The position numbers and the translations under genes are program-made. From contig JAFGFV010000233.1 of assembly GCA_016930895.1 (NCBI GenBank), positions 1-12,604 on the forward strand: 12,604 nucleotides of DNA, given 5' to 3'. The notes beneath the pieces were generated by a model. It was not told where the DNA came from. It made no database searches and was given only the letters and a program-made list of their open reading frames with translations. Shown one piece after another: positions 7,310 to 12,604 of the stretch (the first letter of the stretch is position 1; each line of letters starts with the position of its first letter). The stretch comes from Spirochaetales bacterium. GTDB lineage: Bacteria > Spirochaetota > Spirochaetia > SZUA-6 > DRHE01.

Positions 7310-8170
7310 TTAGGGGGCAATGTACCCAGAAAGACCCCGGAAGACAAAGTAGAACAGCGGGGCGGAGAAGAGCCAGGAGTCGATCGAGTCCAGCACGCCG
7401 CCCCTTCCGGGTATGGTTCCCCCCGAGTCCTTGACTCCGGCGGAGCGCTTGAAGGCCGACTCGATCAGGTCGCCGGCGATGGTCAGCGCGCCCATCCCGA
7501 AGCCAAAGGCCGCCGCCGCGGGATAGGACACCGGAAAGAACCCTGGGAACACCCCTCGAACCAGCAGGGCGATCCCGATGGAGGCGCCCAGGCCGGCCAC
7601 AAAGCCCACGATCGACTTGTTGGGGCTCACCAGGTATCCGAGCCGGGTCCGCCGGCCCAGATAGGTACCCAGCAGGTAGGCCAAGATGTCACTGCCAAAG
7701 TTCAGGGCGAAGAAGAAGAACAGCGCCATGGCGGGACGCGGCAGCCCGGTGATGCGCACGATGAACGAGGCAAACATCGCCGGGTACAGCAGCACGAGCA
7801 CGGCCCCCCCTGCGTTGTGCAGGAGGGGCGGCAGCTCCTCCTGCCGGGAGACCCGCAACAGGTTCAGGAGCGCCCCACCCAACAGCACGACGAGCACCCC
7901 CGGGAACCAGGCCGGGCCGATCACTCCGAGCACCTCCAGGTATACCGCCGCGGGGACCAGGGCGCTCAGCACGGCCAGGGCACGAATCCGGAGGCTCCCG
8001 CGGGCGGCAAGCAGCCGCTCCAGCTCGAGGGCCCCGGCGGCCGTGACGGCCATGACGCCCAGGTTGAGCCCGAGATGCTTGTAGTACGGCAGGAAATAGA
8101 TCAGGACGAAGAAGACCGGCAGGCCCACGGTCAGCAGGATGGCCCGGACCCCGATGTTTCCCCGGCTCAC
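7310..8170 (-). CDS. cdsA: phosphatidate cytidylyltransferase (CDP-diglyceride synthase)
   Basis: Makes CDP-diacylglycerol from phosphatidic acid and CTP at the inner membrane, the branch point for all phospholipids. It is 286 residues with about eight hydrophobic segments (for example 10-30, 35-50, 61-83, 86-105, 120-140, 146-170, 188-206, 217-235). The family signature is split: FGSDILAYLLGTYLGRRTRL (158-177) with VSPNKSIVGFVAG (181-193), then GDLIES (233-238) and KDSGGTIPGRGGVLDSIDS (247-265) carrying the catalytic Asp and Lys residues. Position 257 is Arg where PGHGG is usual; Arg is seen from time to time in this position, so I do not read it as loss of function. GTG at 8170 is the start, in a GTGA overlap with the uppS stop. 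Confidence 0.95.
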   Translation of the reverse strand: MSRGNIGVRAILLTVGLPVFFVLIYFLPYYKHLGLNLGVMAVTAAGALELERLLAARGSLRIRALAVLSALVPAAVYLEVLGVIGPAWFPGVLVVLLGGALLNLLRVSRQEELPPLLHNAGGAVLVLLYPAMFASFIVRITGLPRPAMALFFFFALNFGSDILAYLLGTYLGRRTRLGYLVSPNKSIVGFVAGLGASIGIALLVRGVFPGFFPVSYPAAAAFGFGMGALTIAGDLIESAFKRSAGVKDSGGTIPGRGGVLDSIDSWLFSAPLFYFVFRGLSGYIAP

Positions 8171-8928
8171 CGTGTTCGCAGCCTGCCTACCGGCTCCGGT
8201 TTCGCGATCGCCTCACCGTCTTCGGGCCCGTCGCCCCCGAAACGCCGGTACCGACAGCCGTAGTCCTTCAGGGCCTCCAGCAGCTCGGCTTCCCCCCACT
8301 CGGGCCAGAGCTTGGCGCTGAAATACAGCTCCGCGTATGCCATTTCCCAGAGCAGGAAATTGCTGAGGCGGCACTCCCCGCCCGTGCGGATGACCAGGTC
8401 CGGATCCGGGATCTGCGGTTGGTCCAGGTGGGAACGGATGTCCTGCGCGGTGAGCGGGCGCGTGGCCCCGTCGGCGATCAGGCGGTTCACCGCCCGCACC
8501 ACCTCGTCCCGGCCCCCGTAGTCGATGGCCAGGTTCACGGTCATTCCCTGCAGCTCTGCGGTCTCCCGTACCACCCGTTCGAGCTCGCGCGCTACGTCGG
8601 GAGGGATCCGGTCGATGCGGCCGGAGTGTACCACCCGGATCCCGTTGTCCCGGTAGAACTTGTACTCCCGCCTCAGGTGGTTCTTGATCAGGAACATCAG
8701 GAAGGATACCTCGCGTGGAGACCGGTTCCAGTTCTCCGTCGAGAAGGTGTACAGGGTCACGTATCGGATCCCGGCCTGCGAGGCGGCTCTGACCACCCTC
8801 TTGGCGGCTCTTACGCCCTCGAGATGGCCCCGGCTGCGGGCTTTTCCCCGCCGTTGGGCCCACCTTCCGTTGCCGTCCATGATAATGCCGACGTGCACCG
8901 GAAGGCGGGCGTCACCATCGGTGGTCAT
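8167..8928 (-). CDS. uppS: undecaprenyl diphosphate synthase (cis-prenyltransferase)
   Basis: Condenses farnesyl diphosphate with eight isopentenyl diphosphates to make the C55 lipid carrier precursor for peptidoglycan and other surface polymers; cytoplasmic, membrane-associated. It is 253 residues. Conserved elements are MDGNGRW (17-23, with catalytic Asp18), GHLEGVRAAK (34-43), TFSTENWNR (61-69), SGRIDRIP (102-109), AIDYGGRDE (134-142) and DPDLVIRTGGECRLSNFLLW (175-194), the diphosphate-binding site. The family usually has TSGE where this has TGGE, a mild substitution. The ATG at 8928 overlaps the frr stop by one base (TAATG). The C-terminal 20 residues are Gly/Asp/Pro-rich and variable. 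The next gene, cdsA, overlaps by four bases, so lipid carrier and phospholipid synthesis are translationally linked. Confidence 0.97.
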   Translation of the reverse strand: MTTDGDARLPVHVGIIMDGNGRWAQRRGKARSRGHLEGVRAAKRVVRAASQAGIRYVTLYTFSTENWNRSPREVSFLMFLIKNHLRREYKFYRDNGIRVVHSGRIDRIPPDVARELERVVRETAELQGMTVNLAIDYGGRDEVVRAVNRLIADGATRPLTAQDIRSHLDQPQIPDPDLVIRTGGECRLSNFLLWEMAYAELYFSAKLWPEWGEAELLEALKDYGCRYRRFGGDGPEDGEAIAKPEPVGRLRTR

Positions 8929-9482
8929 TAGATCTCCATTATTTCTTTCTCTTTGGCCTCGAGAATCGAGTTGATCTGTTCGACGTAGGCGTCGGTGACC
9001 TTCTGGATCTCCTCCATGCCCCGCTTGGACTGGTCCTCCCCTATTTCCGAGTCCTTCTGCATTCTCTTGAGCTCGTCGTTGATGTCCCGGCGGATGTTCC
9101 GCACGGCGACGCGGCTCTTCTCGGCGATGTTCTTGGCGAGCTTGACCAGCTCCTTGCGGCGCTCCTCCGTGAGCGGAGGAATGCCGATGCGGATGACCTT
9201 GCCGTCATTGTTGGGGTTCAGCGAGAGCTCCGACTTCTGGATCGCCTTCTCGATCTCCGAAAGCACAGACCTGTCCCAGGGCTGGATGATCACCAGCCTG
9301 GCTTCGGGGACGGAAATCGTGGCGACCTGGTTGAGCGGGACCTTCTGCTCGTAGTAGTCGACCCGGATGTTGTCGAACAGGGCTGCGGAAGCCCGACCCG
9401 TCCGGATGGTCTTGAACTCGTCTTCGAGAGCCTTGACCGCCTTCTTCATCTTGTCTTCCGCGTTCTTTTTCTGCTGTTCCAT
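8928..9482 (-). CDS. frr: ribosome recycling factor
   Basis: Splits post-termination ribosomes together with EF-G. It is 184 residues, the standard length. Domain I is a three-helix bundle formed by the N-terminal helix (1-29, ending in the conserved RTGRAS at 27-32) and the two C-terminal helices (about 104-184). The core KSRVAVRNIRRDINDELK (122-139) contains the Arg residues that contact 23S rRNA. Domain II lies at about 33-103 with VDYYEQKVPLNQVATISVPE (41-60). GIPPLTEERRKEL (100-112) is the second hinge region. The ATG has AAGGAG nine bases upstream, within the 32-bp spacer after tsf. It is the first gene of a run of 1-4 nt overlaps or very short gaps continuing through the WD40 gene. Confidence 0.98.
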   Translation of the reverse strand: MEQQKKNAEDKMKKAVKALEDEFKTIRTGRASAALFDNIRVDYYEQKVPLNQVATISVPEARLVIIQPWDRSVLSEIEKAIQKSELSLNPNNDGKVIRIGIPPLTEERRKELVKLAKNIAEKSRVAVRNIRRDINDELKRMQKDSEIGEDQSKRGMEEIQKVTDAYVEQINSILEAKEKEIMEI

Positions 9483-9514
9483 CGCAGGCTACTCCTTCTG
9501 AGACCCCGCCGAGG

Positions 9515-10360
9515 TCACTCGCTTTCTTCCCCTACCTTGTAGTACCGGTAATCCACGACCCGGAGGGTTCCCCCGATTTCCTTGCCGACGTCCTCCAGGT
9601 GCTTGGCCACCGTTACGCTCGGTTCCTTCACGAAGCCCTGGTCCACGAAACAGATCTCGGCGAGGTGCTTCTTGAGCTTGCCCTGGGTGATCCCCTTGAG
9701 CACGTTCTCCGGCTTGCCGAGCCCTGCAGCCTGTTTGGCGAAAACCTCCTCCTGCTCCTGCAGGTACGCAGCGGGCACGTCCTCCCGTCTCAGGTACAGG
9801 GGGGCAAAGGCCGCGGTGTGCAGGGCCAGGTCGAAGGCGACCTCCTTGGCCTTGGGGTTCCCGACCAGGGCGGAATCGGAAACGGCCACTTTTACCATTA
9901 CGCCGATCTTGCCCTCACCATGAATGTAGCTCGTCAAGAGCTCTTTTTCAGAAGCCTCGAGGACGGAAAAGCGCCGCAGGCTCATGTTCTCCTTGATCCT
10001 GCCCACTGCCTCCTGGATCGGCGCGTCCAGCTGCTCGCGGGGCATCGACGGCCCCTTCTCCAGGATCAGGGCGCTCAGCTTGTCCCCGAGGGCCACGAAG
10101 TCCTTGTTCTTGGCCACGAAATCCGTTTCGCAGGACAGCTCGAGCAGCACGCCGCGGCTCCCGTCGATCCGGGCGAAGATCCTGCCCTCGCTGGCCGCCC
10201 TCCCCGCCCGCTTCTGGGCCGCAGCCAGGCCGAGCTCCTTCAGGATTCTTTCCGCCTTGGCGAAATCCCCGCCCGCCTCCTGGAGGGCCTTCTTGCAGTC
10301 CATCATTCCCGCGCCGGTCTTCTCCCGGAGCGTCTTCACATCTGTTGCCTTGATTTCCAC
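9515..10360 (-). CDS. tsf: translation elongation factor EF-Ts
   Basis: Guanine nucleotide exchange factor for EF-Tu. It is 281 residues, the usual size. The UBA-like N-terminal domain carries LREKTGAGMMDCKKALQEAG (11-30), the first family signature. The core domain has LELSCETDFVAKNKDF (73-88), the segment that inserts into EF-Tu, and GEGKIGVMVKV (148-158). The dimerisation region lies at about 180-230, and the C-terminal module ends in EIGGTLRVVDYRYYKVGEE. The start is GTG at 10360. Its ribosome binding site AGGAG includes the last two bases of the rpsB stop codon, nine bases upstream of the GTG. Only 12 bp separate it from rpsB, the near-universal partner; together they form the classical rpsB-tsf operon. 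Confidence 0.98.
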   Translation of the reverse strand: MEIKATDVKTLREKTGAGMMDCKKALQEAGGDFAKAERILKELGLAAAQKRAGRAASEGRIFARIDGSRGVLLELSCETDFVAKNKDFVALGDKLSALILEKGPSMPREQLDAPIQEAVGRIKENMSLRRFSVLEASEKELLTSYIHGEGKIGVMVKVAVSDSALVGNPKAKEVAFDLALHTAAFAPLYLRREDVPAAYLQEQEEVFAKQAAGLGKPENVLKGITQGKLKKHLAEICFVDQGFVKEPSVTVAKHLEDVGKEIGGTLRVVDYRYYKVGEESE

Positions 10361-10372
10361 GCTCGTGCGCTC

Positions 10373-11362
10373 CTAGTCTTCGTAGAGTCTGTCTTCGTCG
10401 ATGCGGTGTTCGTCCACCAGGTCCACCTGGCCTTCCGGCGCCGGGGCCTTTTTCTTGGGCTCCTCTTCGGGGTTGAAGTCCGAGTAGTCCTTGTCGGTGA
10501 AGCCGTCGCTCTGTTCGTCGCCGGCGGTCTCGCCGATTGCAGCGGCGACGGGCACCTTCTCCACCTCGGCTTCCTCGTCCTCGTACTTGCGCTTCTCCGT
10601 GAACTCTTCCTTGTCCACGTAGGCCGTGAAATCCTCCTCGACGGTCTCGTCCTGGAGAGTCTCGATGATCTCGAGACCGACCTCATTCTCCGCCTCGACG
10701 ACGGCGTTGGCAATGATCTGGGTGAACAGGTTGATGGCCCGAATGGCATCGTCATTCCCGGGCACCGGGTAGTCGATCCCCTCGGGATTGCAGTTGGTGT
10801 CCACGACGGCGACGATCGGGATCCCCATGCGTCGGGCCTCCGCCACGGCGATGGCTTCCTTGCGGGTGTCGATGACAAAAACGATCCCCGGCGGCTCCTT
10901 CATCTCCTTGATGCCCCCGAGGTTCTTCTCGAGCTTGGCCCGTTCCTTCATGAGACGGGAGATCTCTTTCTTGGTCAGGTTCTCGAAGGTCCCGTCCACC
11001 TCCATCTTTTCGATCTTCTTGAGGCGCAGGAGGGACTTCTTGATGGTGGCGAAATTGGTGAGCATCCCTCCCAGCCAGCGGTTGTTCACGTAGAACATCC
11101 CGCAGCGCTGGGCCTCCCGCTCCACCGCCTGCTGGGCCTGCTTTTTCGTGCCCACGAACAGCACGGTCTTGCCCCCGACGACGGTCTTGCGAATGGCCTC
11201 GAAGGCCTCTTTGATGGCAACGATCGTTTTCTGCAGATCGATGATGTGGATCCCATTGCGTTCTGCGAAGATGTACTTCCGCATGCGGGGATCCCAGCGC
11301 TTGGTCTGGTGCCCGAAATGCACGCCCGACTCAAGCAGGTTCTTCATTGTTACGACGGCCAA
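10373..11362 (-). CDS. rpsB: 30S ribosomal protein uS2 with a long acidic C-terminal extension
   Basis: Binds 16S rRNA late in 30S assembly and is needed for S1 docking. The core (1-229) is canonical: [20 protein letters not shown] (3-22), [22 protein letters not shown] (67-77), [12 protein letters not shown] (93-104), VFVIDTRKE (161-169) and the N-D-D-A motif at about 203-206. The protein is 329 residues, against about 240-260 usually, because of a roughly 100-residue Glu/Asp-rich tail (230-329) without recognised domains. Spirochaete S2 proteins tend to be longer than average. The start is TTG at 11362, supported by AAAAGGAGG six bases upstream and by the conserved M-A-V-V-T-M-K start; an ATG at 11347 would cut five conserved residues. 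The gene is preceded by a leader hairpin that may mediate S2 autoregulation. Confidence 0.97.
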   Translation of the reverse strand: MAVVTMKNLLESGVHFGHQTKRWDPRMRKYIFAERNGIHIIDLQKTIVAIKEAFEAIRKTVVGGKTVLFVGTKKQAQQAVEREAQRCGMFYVNNRWLGGMLTNFATIKKSLLRLKKIEKMEVDGTFENLTKKEISRLMKERAKLEKNLGGIKEMKEPPGIVFVIDTRKEAIAVAEARRMGIPIVAVVDTNCNPEGIDYPVPGNDDAIRAINLFTQIIANAVVEAENEVGLEIIETLQDETVEEDFTAYVDKEEFTEKRKYEDEEAEVEKVPVAAAIGETAGDEQSDGFTDKDYSDFNPEEEPKKKAPAPEGQVDLVDEHRIDEDRLYED

Positions 11363-11368
11363 GCTCGT

Positions 11369-11377
11369 CCTCCTTTT
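11369..11377 (-). promoter_or_regulatory. strong ribosome binding site that fixes the rpsB TTG start
   Basis: The mRNA reads AAAAGGAGG, a near-perfect anti-16S match. It ends six bases before the TTG at 11362. The ATG five codons into the gene would be 21 bases away, too far, so this site decides for the TTG start. It directly abuts the 3' arm of a 7-bp hairpin. Confidence 0.8.
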
Positions 11378-11398
11378 CAGCGACTGCTGTGGTCGCTG
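11378..11398 (-). promoter_or_regulatory. leader hairpin directly upstream of the rpsB ribosome binding site
   Basis: A perfect 7-bp inverted repeat: CAGCGAC, a 7-nt loop CACAGCA, then GTCGCTG (mRNA sense). The 3' arm ends on the base immediately before AAAAGGAGG. It is not followed by a T tract, so it is not a terminator. The position suggests control of ribosome access, perhaps by S2 itself, as known for rpsB leaders elsewhere. The inverted repeat is seen directly; the function is inferred. Confidence 0.5.
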
Positions 11399-11493
11399 CT
11401 CCTTCTCTTAGTCTCGAGCGAAAACCCAGGTCTTCGCCGGAAATTGCCCTGTGGGGTCGTCTGACATGCACCGCTGCAGGATGCGCGAATGGA

Positions 11494-12078
11494 CTACCGC
11501 AGGGAGTAGTGGTTGGACTTTAAGATGCCATAAAACGTCTCGAGAGGCAAGCCCACCACGTTGCTGTACGACCCGCGGATCCGTTCGACGAAGAAGGCAC
11601 CTCGCTCCTGGATCCGGTAGGCCCCCGTGACGCCGGACCACTCCCCGGTCTCCAGGTACATGTCGATGTCATCCTGGCTGAGCTGGGCGAACTTCACTTC
11701 CGTGCACACGCTGCGCAGGTCCATTTCCTCGCCTCGGGCCGGCAGGAAGCCGATTCCCGTGTACACCTTGTGCACGTTGCCCGACAGCAGGCGCAGAAGC
11801 CTCTCCGCGTCTTCGATCCCGTCGGGCTTGGCGATGCACTGTCCGTCCAGCTCGATCAGGGTGTCCAGACCGAGCACCCAGCGGGGAGACTCCTGCTTGA
11901 ACAGCCCGACCACCGAGTGGATCTTCTTGGCGGCGATGGCCCGCACCCGTTCCTCGACGCTGTCGAGGTGATTGGCCTCCTCGTCGATGTTCGGCGGAAA
12001 GGCCTTGTAGGGGATTCCCACACGGTTGAGGAGCTCCTGACGTCTCGGAGAGCCTGATGCCAGTATGATCGTGTCCAT
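11494..12078 (-). CDS. maf: Maf-family nucleoside triphosphate pyrophosphatase
   Basis: A house-cleaning enzyme that hydrolyses non-canonical or surplus nucleoside triphosphates (dTTP/UTP or m7GTP types) to monophosphate and pyrophosphate; Maf proteins are also linked to septum control. It is 194 residues, the normal length. Motifs are the nucleotide loop ASGSPRRQELL (7-17), IDEEANHLDS (31-40), LDTLIELDGQCIAKP (71-85) with catalytic Asp72, TGIGFL (107-112), and GAYRIQERGAFFVERIRGSY (152-171) followed by SNVVGLPL. Substrate class is uncertain. The longer open frame reaches 12141, but the family begins with the sequence following ATG 12078, so that start is used; the only upstream purine block, AGAAGG, is 16 bases away and weak. 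It lies 63 bp after DUF4321, a pairing I also recall from Firmicutes. Confidence 0.93.
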   Translation of the reverse strand: MDTIILASGSPRRQELLNRVGIPYKAFPPNIDEEANHLDSVEERVRAIAAKKIHSVVGLFKQESPRWVLGLDTLIELDGQCIAKPDGIEDAERLLRLLSGNVHKVYTGIGFLPARGEEMDLRSVCTEVKFAQLSQDDIDMYLETGEWSGVTGAYRIQERGAFFVERIRGSYSNVVGLPLETFYGILKSNHYSLR

Positions 12079-12120
12079 TAGCTGTCGATGCTTGCCTTCT
12101 TGCCTGCCGCGGAAAATCGG

Positions 12121-12140
12121 TGTGCCCGGCCGCGGGCGCA
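12121..12140 (-). terminator. GC-rich hairpin after DUF4321, possible attenuator
   Basis: In mRNA sense, GCCCG, a CGGC loop and CGGGC form a 5-bp GC stem. It can be extended by TG/CA across one C-A mismatch. It starts two bases after the DUF4321 stop and is followed, four bases on, by TTTT. This is too weak a T tract for a confident intrinsic terminator. It could reduce read-through into maf or protect a processed end. Confidence 0.3.
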
Positions 12141-12141
12141 C

Positions 12142-12378
12142 CTACATGAGCCTGAACAGGACCACGCCCCCGATGACCCCCAGCACCGTCCCCGGGTTGA
12201 CCTCGAGGGACACCTTGAGCACCGAAAGATCCAGGCCGATGGGACCCGCGCTCAACGAGAGCCCCACCCCGAACAGGCCGAGGACCCGCTCCAGCACCTC
12301 CCAGGCCAGACTGCCGATCAGGAACCCCAGCCCGAGGAACAGCAGGAACGTGGAGCGGTTCCTGTTACTCAGCTTCAT
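12142..12378 (-). CDS. DUF4321 small membrane protein
   Basis: A 78-residue protein with two membrane helices at about 10-27 and 60-77. They flank a loop (28-59) containing GLSLSAGPIGLDLSVLKVSLEVNPG, which matches the pattern of DUF4321 proteins: a central 'F-x-D-L-x-V-L-x-(F/V)' type strand and N-P-G-T before the second helix. DUF4321 genes often sit beside maf, as here. The function is unknown. The ATG at 12378 has no visible ribosome binding site, and a promoter with TTGACA lies so close upstream that the transcript would have a leader of only a few bases. It is the first gene of the minus-strand operon. Confidence 0.75.
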   Translation of the reverse strand: MKLSNRNRSTFLLFLGLGFLIGSLAWEVLERVLGLFGVGLSLSAGPIGLDLSVLKVSLEVNPGTVLGVIGGVVLFRLM

Positions 12379-12391
12379 GCGTTGGTGCAGG

Positions 12392-12418
12392 ATAATGAGG
12401 AAGCTCCCGAAGTGTCAA
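12392..12418 (-). promoter_or_regulatory. candidate sigma-70 promoter for DUF4321-maf (and perhaps rpsB onward)
   Basis: On the minus strand TTGACA (12418-12413) and CATTAT (12397-12392) are separated by 15 bp. The -35 box is perfect; the -10 matches four of six bases and the spacing is shorter than the optimum of 17. Initiation would fall around 12385, leaving a leader of roughly 5-10 bases before the ATG at 12378. No other promoter-like pair is visible upstream of DUF4321. Confidence 0.5.
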
Positions 12419-12476
12419 GGCGAGCCGGCGCCTGTCACGACCACCGCATCGGGTGACCCCCACCGTTCGGCGCTCG

Positions 12477-12505
12477 TTGACAAAGCGGCGGTTTCTCAGT
12501 AACGT
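12477..12505 (+). promoter_or_regulatory. candidate sigma-70 promoter for tRNA-Arg
   Basis: TTGACA at 12477-12482 and TAACGT at 12500-12505 are separated by the optimal 17 bp. The -10 keeps the most important first, second and last bases. Transcription would start about seven bases before the mature tRNA end at 12519. It points away from the DUF4321 promoter, so the 140-bp interval 12379-12518 is a divergent promoter region and I see no gene in it. Confidence 0.6.
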
Positions 12506-12518
12506 ATTTCTTGTTGAC

Positions 12519-12592
<74 letters not shown>

Positions 12593-12604
12593 TAGGTAAG
12601 TTCC

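Larger units (their letters stand above)
11363..11493 (-). promoter_or_regulatory. rpsB 5' leader region
   Basis: This 131-bp spacer between the maf stop and the rpsB start is long for such a compact operon. It holds the rpsB ribosome binding site and a perfect inverted repeat next to it. I see no convincing -35/-10 pair in it, so rpsB may be transcribed from the DUF4321 promoter, or from a promoter that I cannot recognise. In other bacteria the rpsB leader is the site where S2 represses its own synthesis. Confidence 0.5.

Noticed and set aside
9502..9516. Small inverted repeat (GACCTC/GGGGTC with a 3-nt loop) at the tsf stop
   Set aside because: Six pairs including one G-T and no following T tract; too short to call a terminator or regulatory site.
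9599..11464. 621-codon open frame on the plus strand opposite tsf and rpsB
   Set aside because: It is antisense to two unmistakable ribosomal or translation genes. It has the Leu/His/Gly/Asp-rich composition expected from the reverse frame of GC-rich coding DNA, and no recognisable domain.
12079..12141. N-terminal extension of maf by 21 residues
   Set aside because: The family starts at MDTIILASGSPRR. The extra residues are not family-like and cover the GC-rich hairpin after DUF4321.

Overview
The window is a GC-rich chromosomal segment of core genes with almost no non-coding space. Gene content and order point to a spirochaete. The left end has the tail of rpsR followed by a DUF2232 membrane protein, rplI and dnaB. 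The right part, on the opposite strand, has rpsB-tsf-frr-uppS-cdsA-rseP. From memory, Borrelia and Treponema carry the same two blocks, and in Borrelia they lie close together. This is an inference from synteny and protein motifs; no search was run. I see no mobile elements, CRISPR arrays, integrases or transfer signatures.

Layout. The plus-strand operon (1-3243) holds the last codons of rpsR, a DUF2232/YybS-like multi-pass membrane protein, rplI (bL9), dnaB (replicative helicase) and a ComFB-family protein whose ATG overlaps the dnaB stop. It converges on a minus-strand operon across a 48-bp gap at 3244-3291. Read in its own direction from 12378 down to 3292, the minus operon holds a DUF4321 small membrane protein, maf, a 131-bp leader with a hairpin, rpsB (uS2 with a long acidic tail), tsf (EF-Ts), frr (ribosome recycling factor), uppS (undecaprenyl-PP synthase), cdsA (CDP-diglyceride synthase), rseP (site-2 protease), a CpXC-domain protein and a secreted WD40-type beta-propeller protein. 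A tRNA-Arg(CCG) gene lies on the plus strand at the right edge. It is divergent from DUF4321, and both have a perfect TTGACA -35 box in the 140 bp between them.

How it works together. The minus operon joins translation factors (S2, EF-Ts, RRF) to envelope lipid synthesis (UppS, CdsA) and an envelope stress or regulated-proteolysis protease (RseP). The genes from frr onward are tightly coupled through 1- or 4-nt stop/start overlaps, or a 9-bp gap at cdsA/rseP. Three coding-sequence junctions (uppS/cdsA, rseP/CpXC, CpXC/WD40) are ATGA or GTGA overlaps. The two least understood members, the CpXC protein and the exported propeller, sit at the end of this chain. They are the best candidates here for an undescribed function, probably envelope-related. 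The dxr gene, which I recall between cdsA and rseP in Treponema, is absent at this position.

Five of the thirteen complete protein genes start with GTG or TTG. The correct starts of the CpXC, WD40 and maf genes lie well inside longer open frames; the coordinates given reflect that correction.
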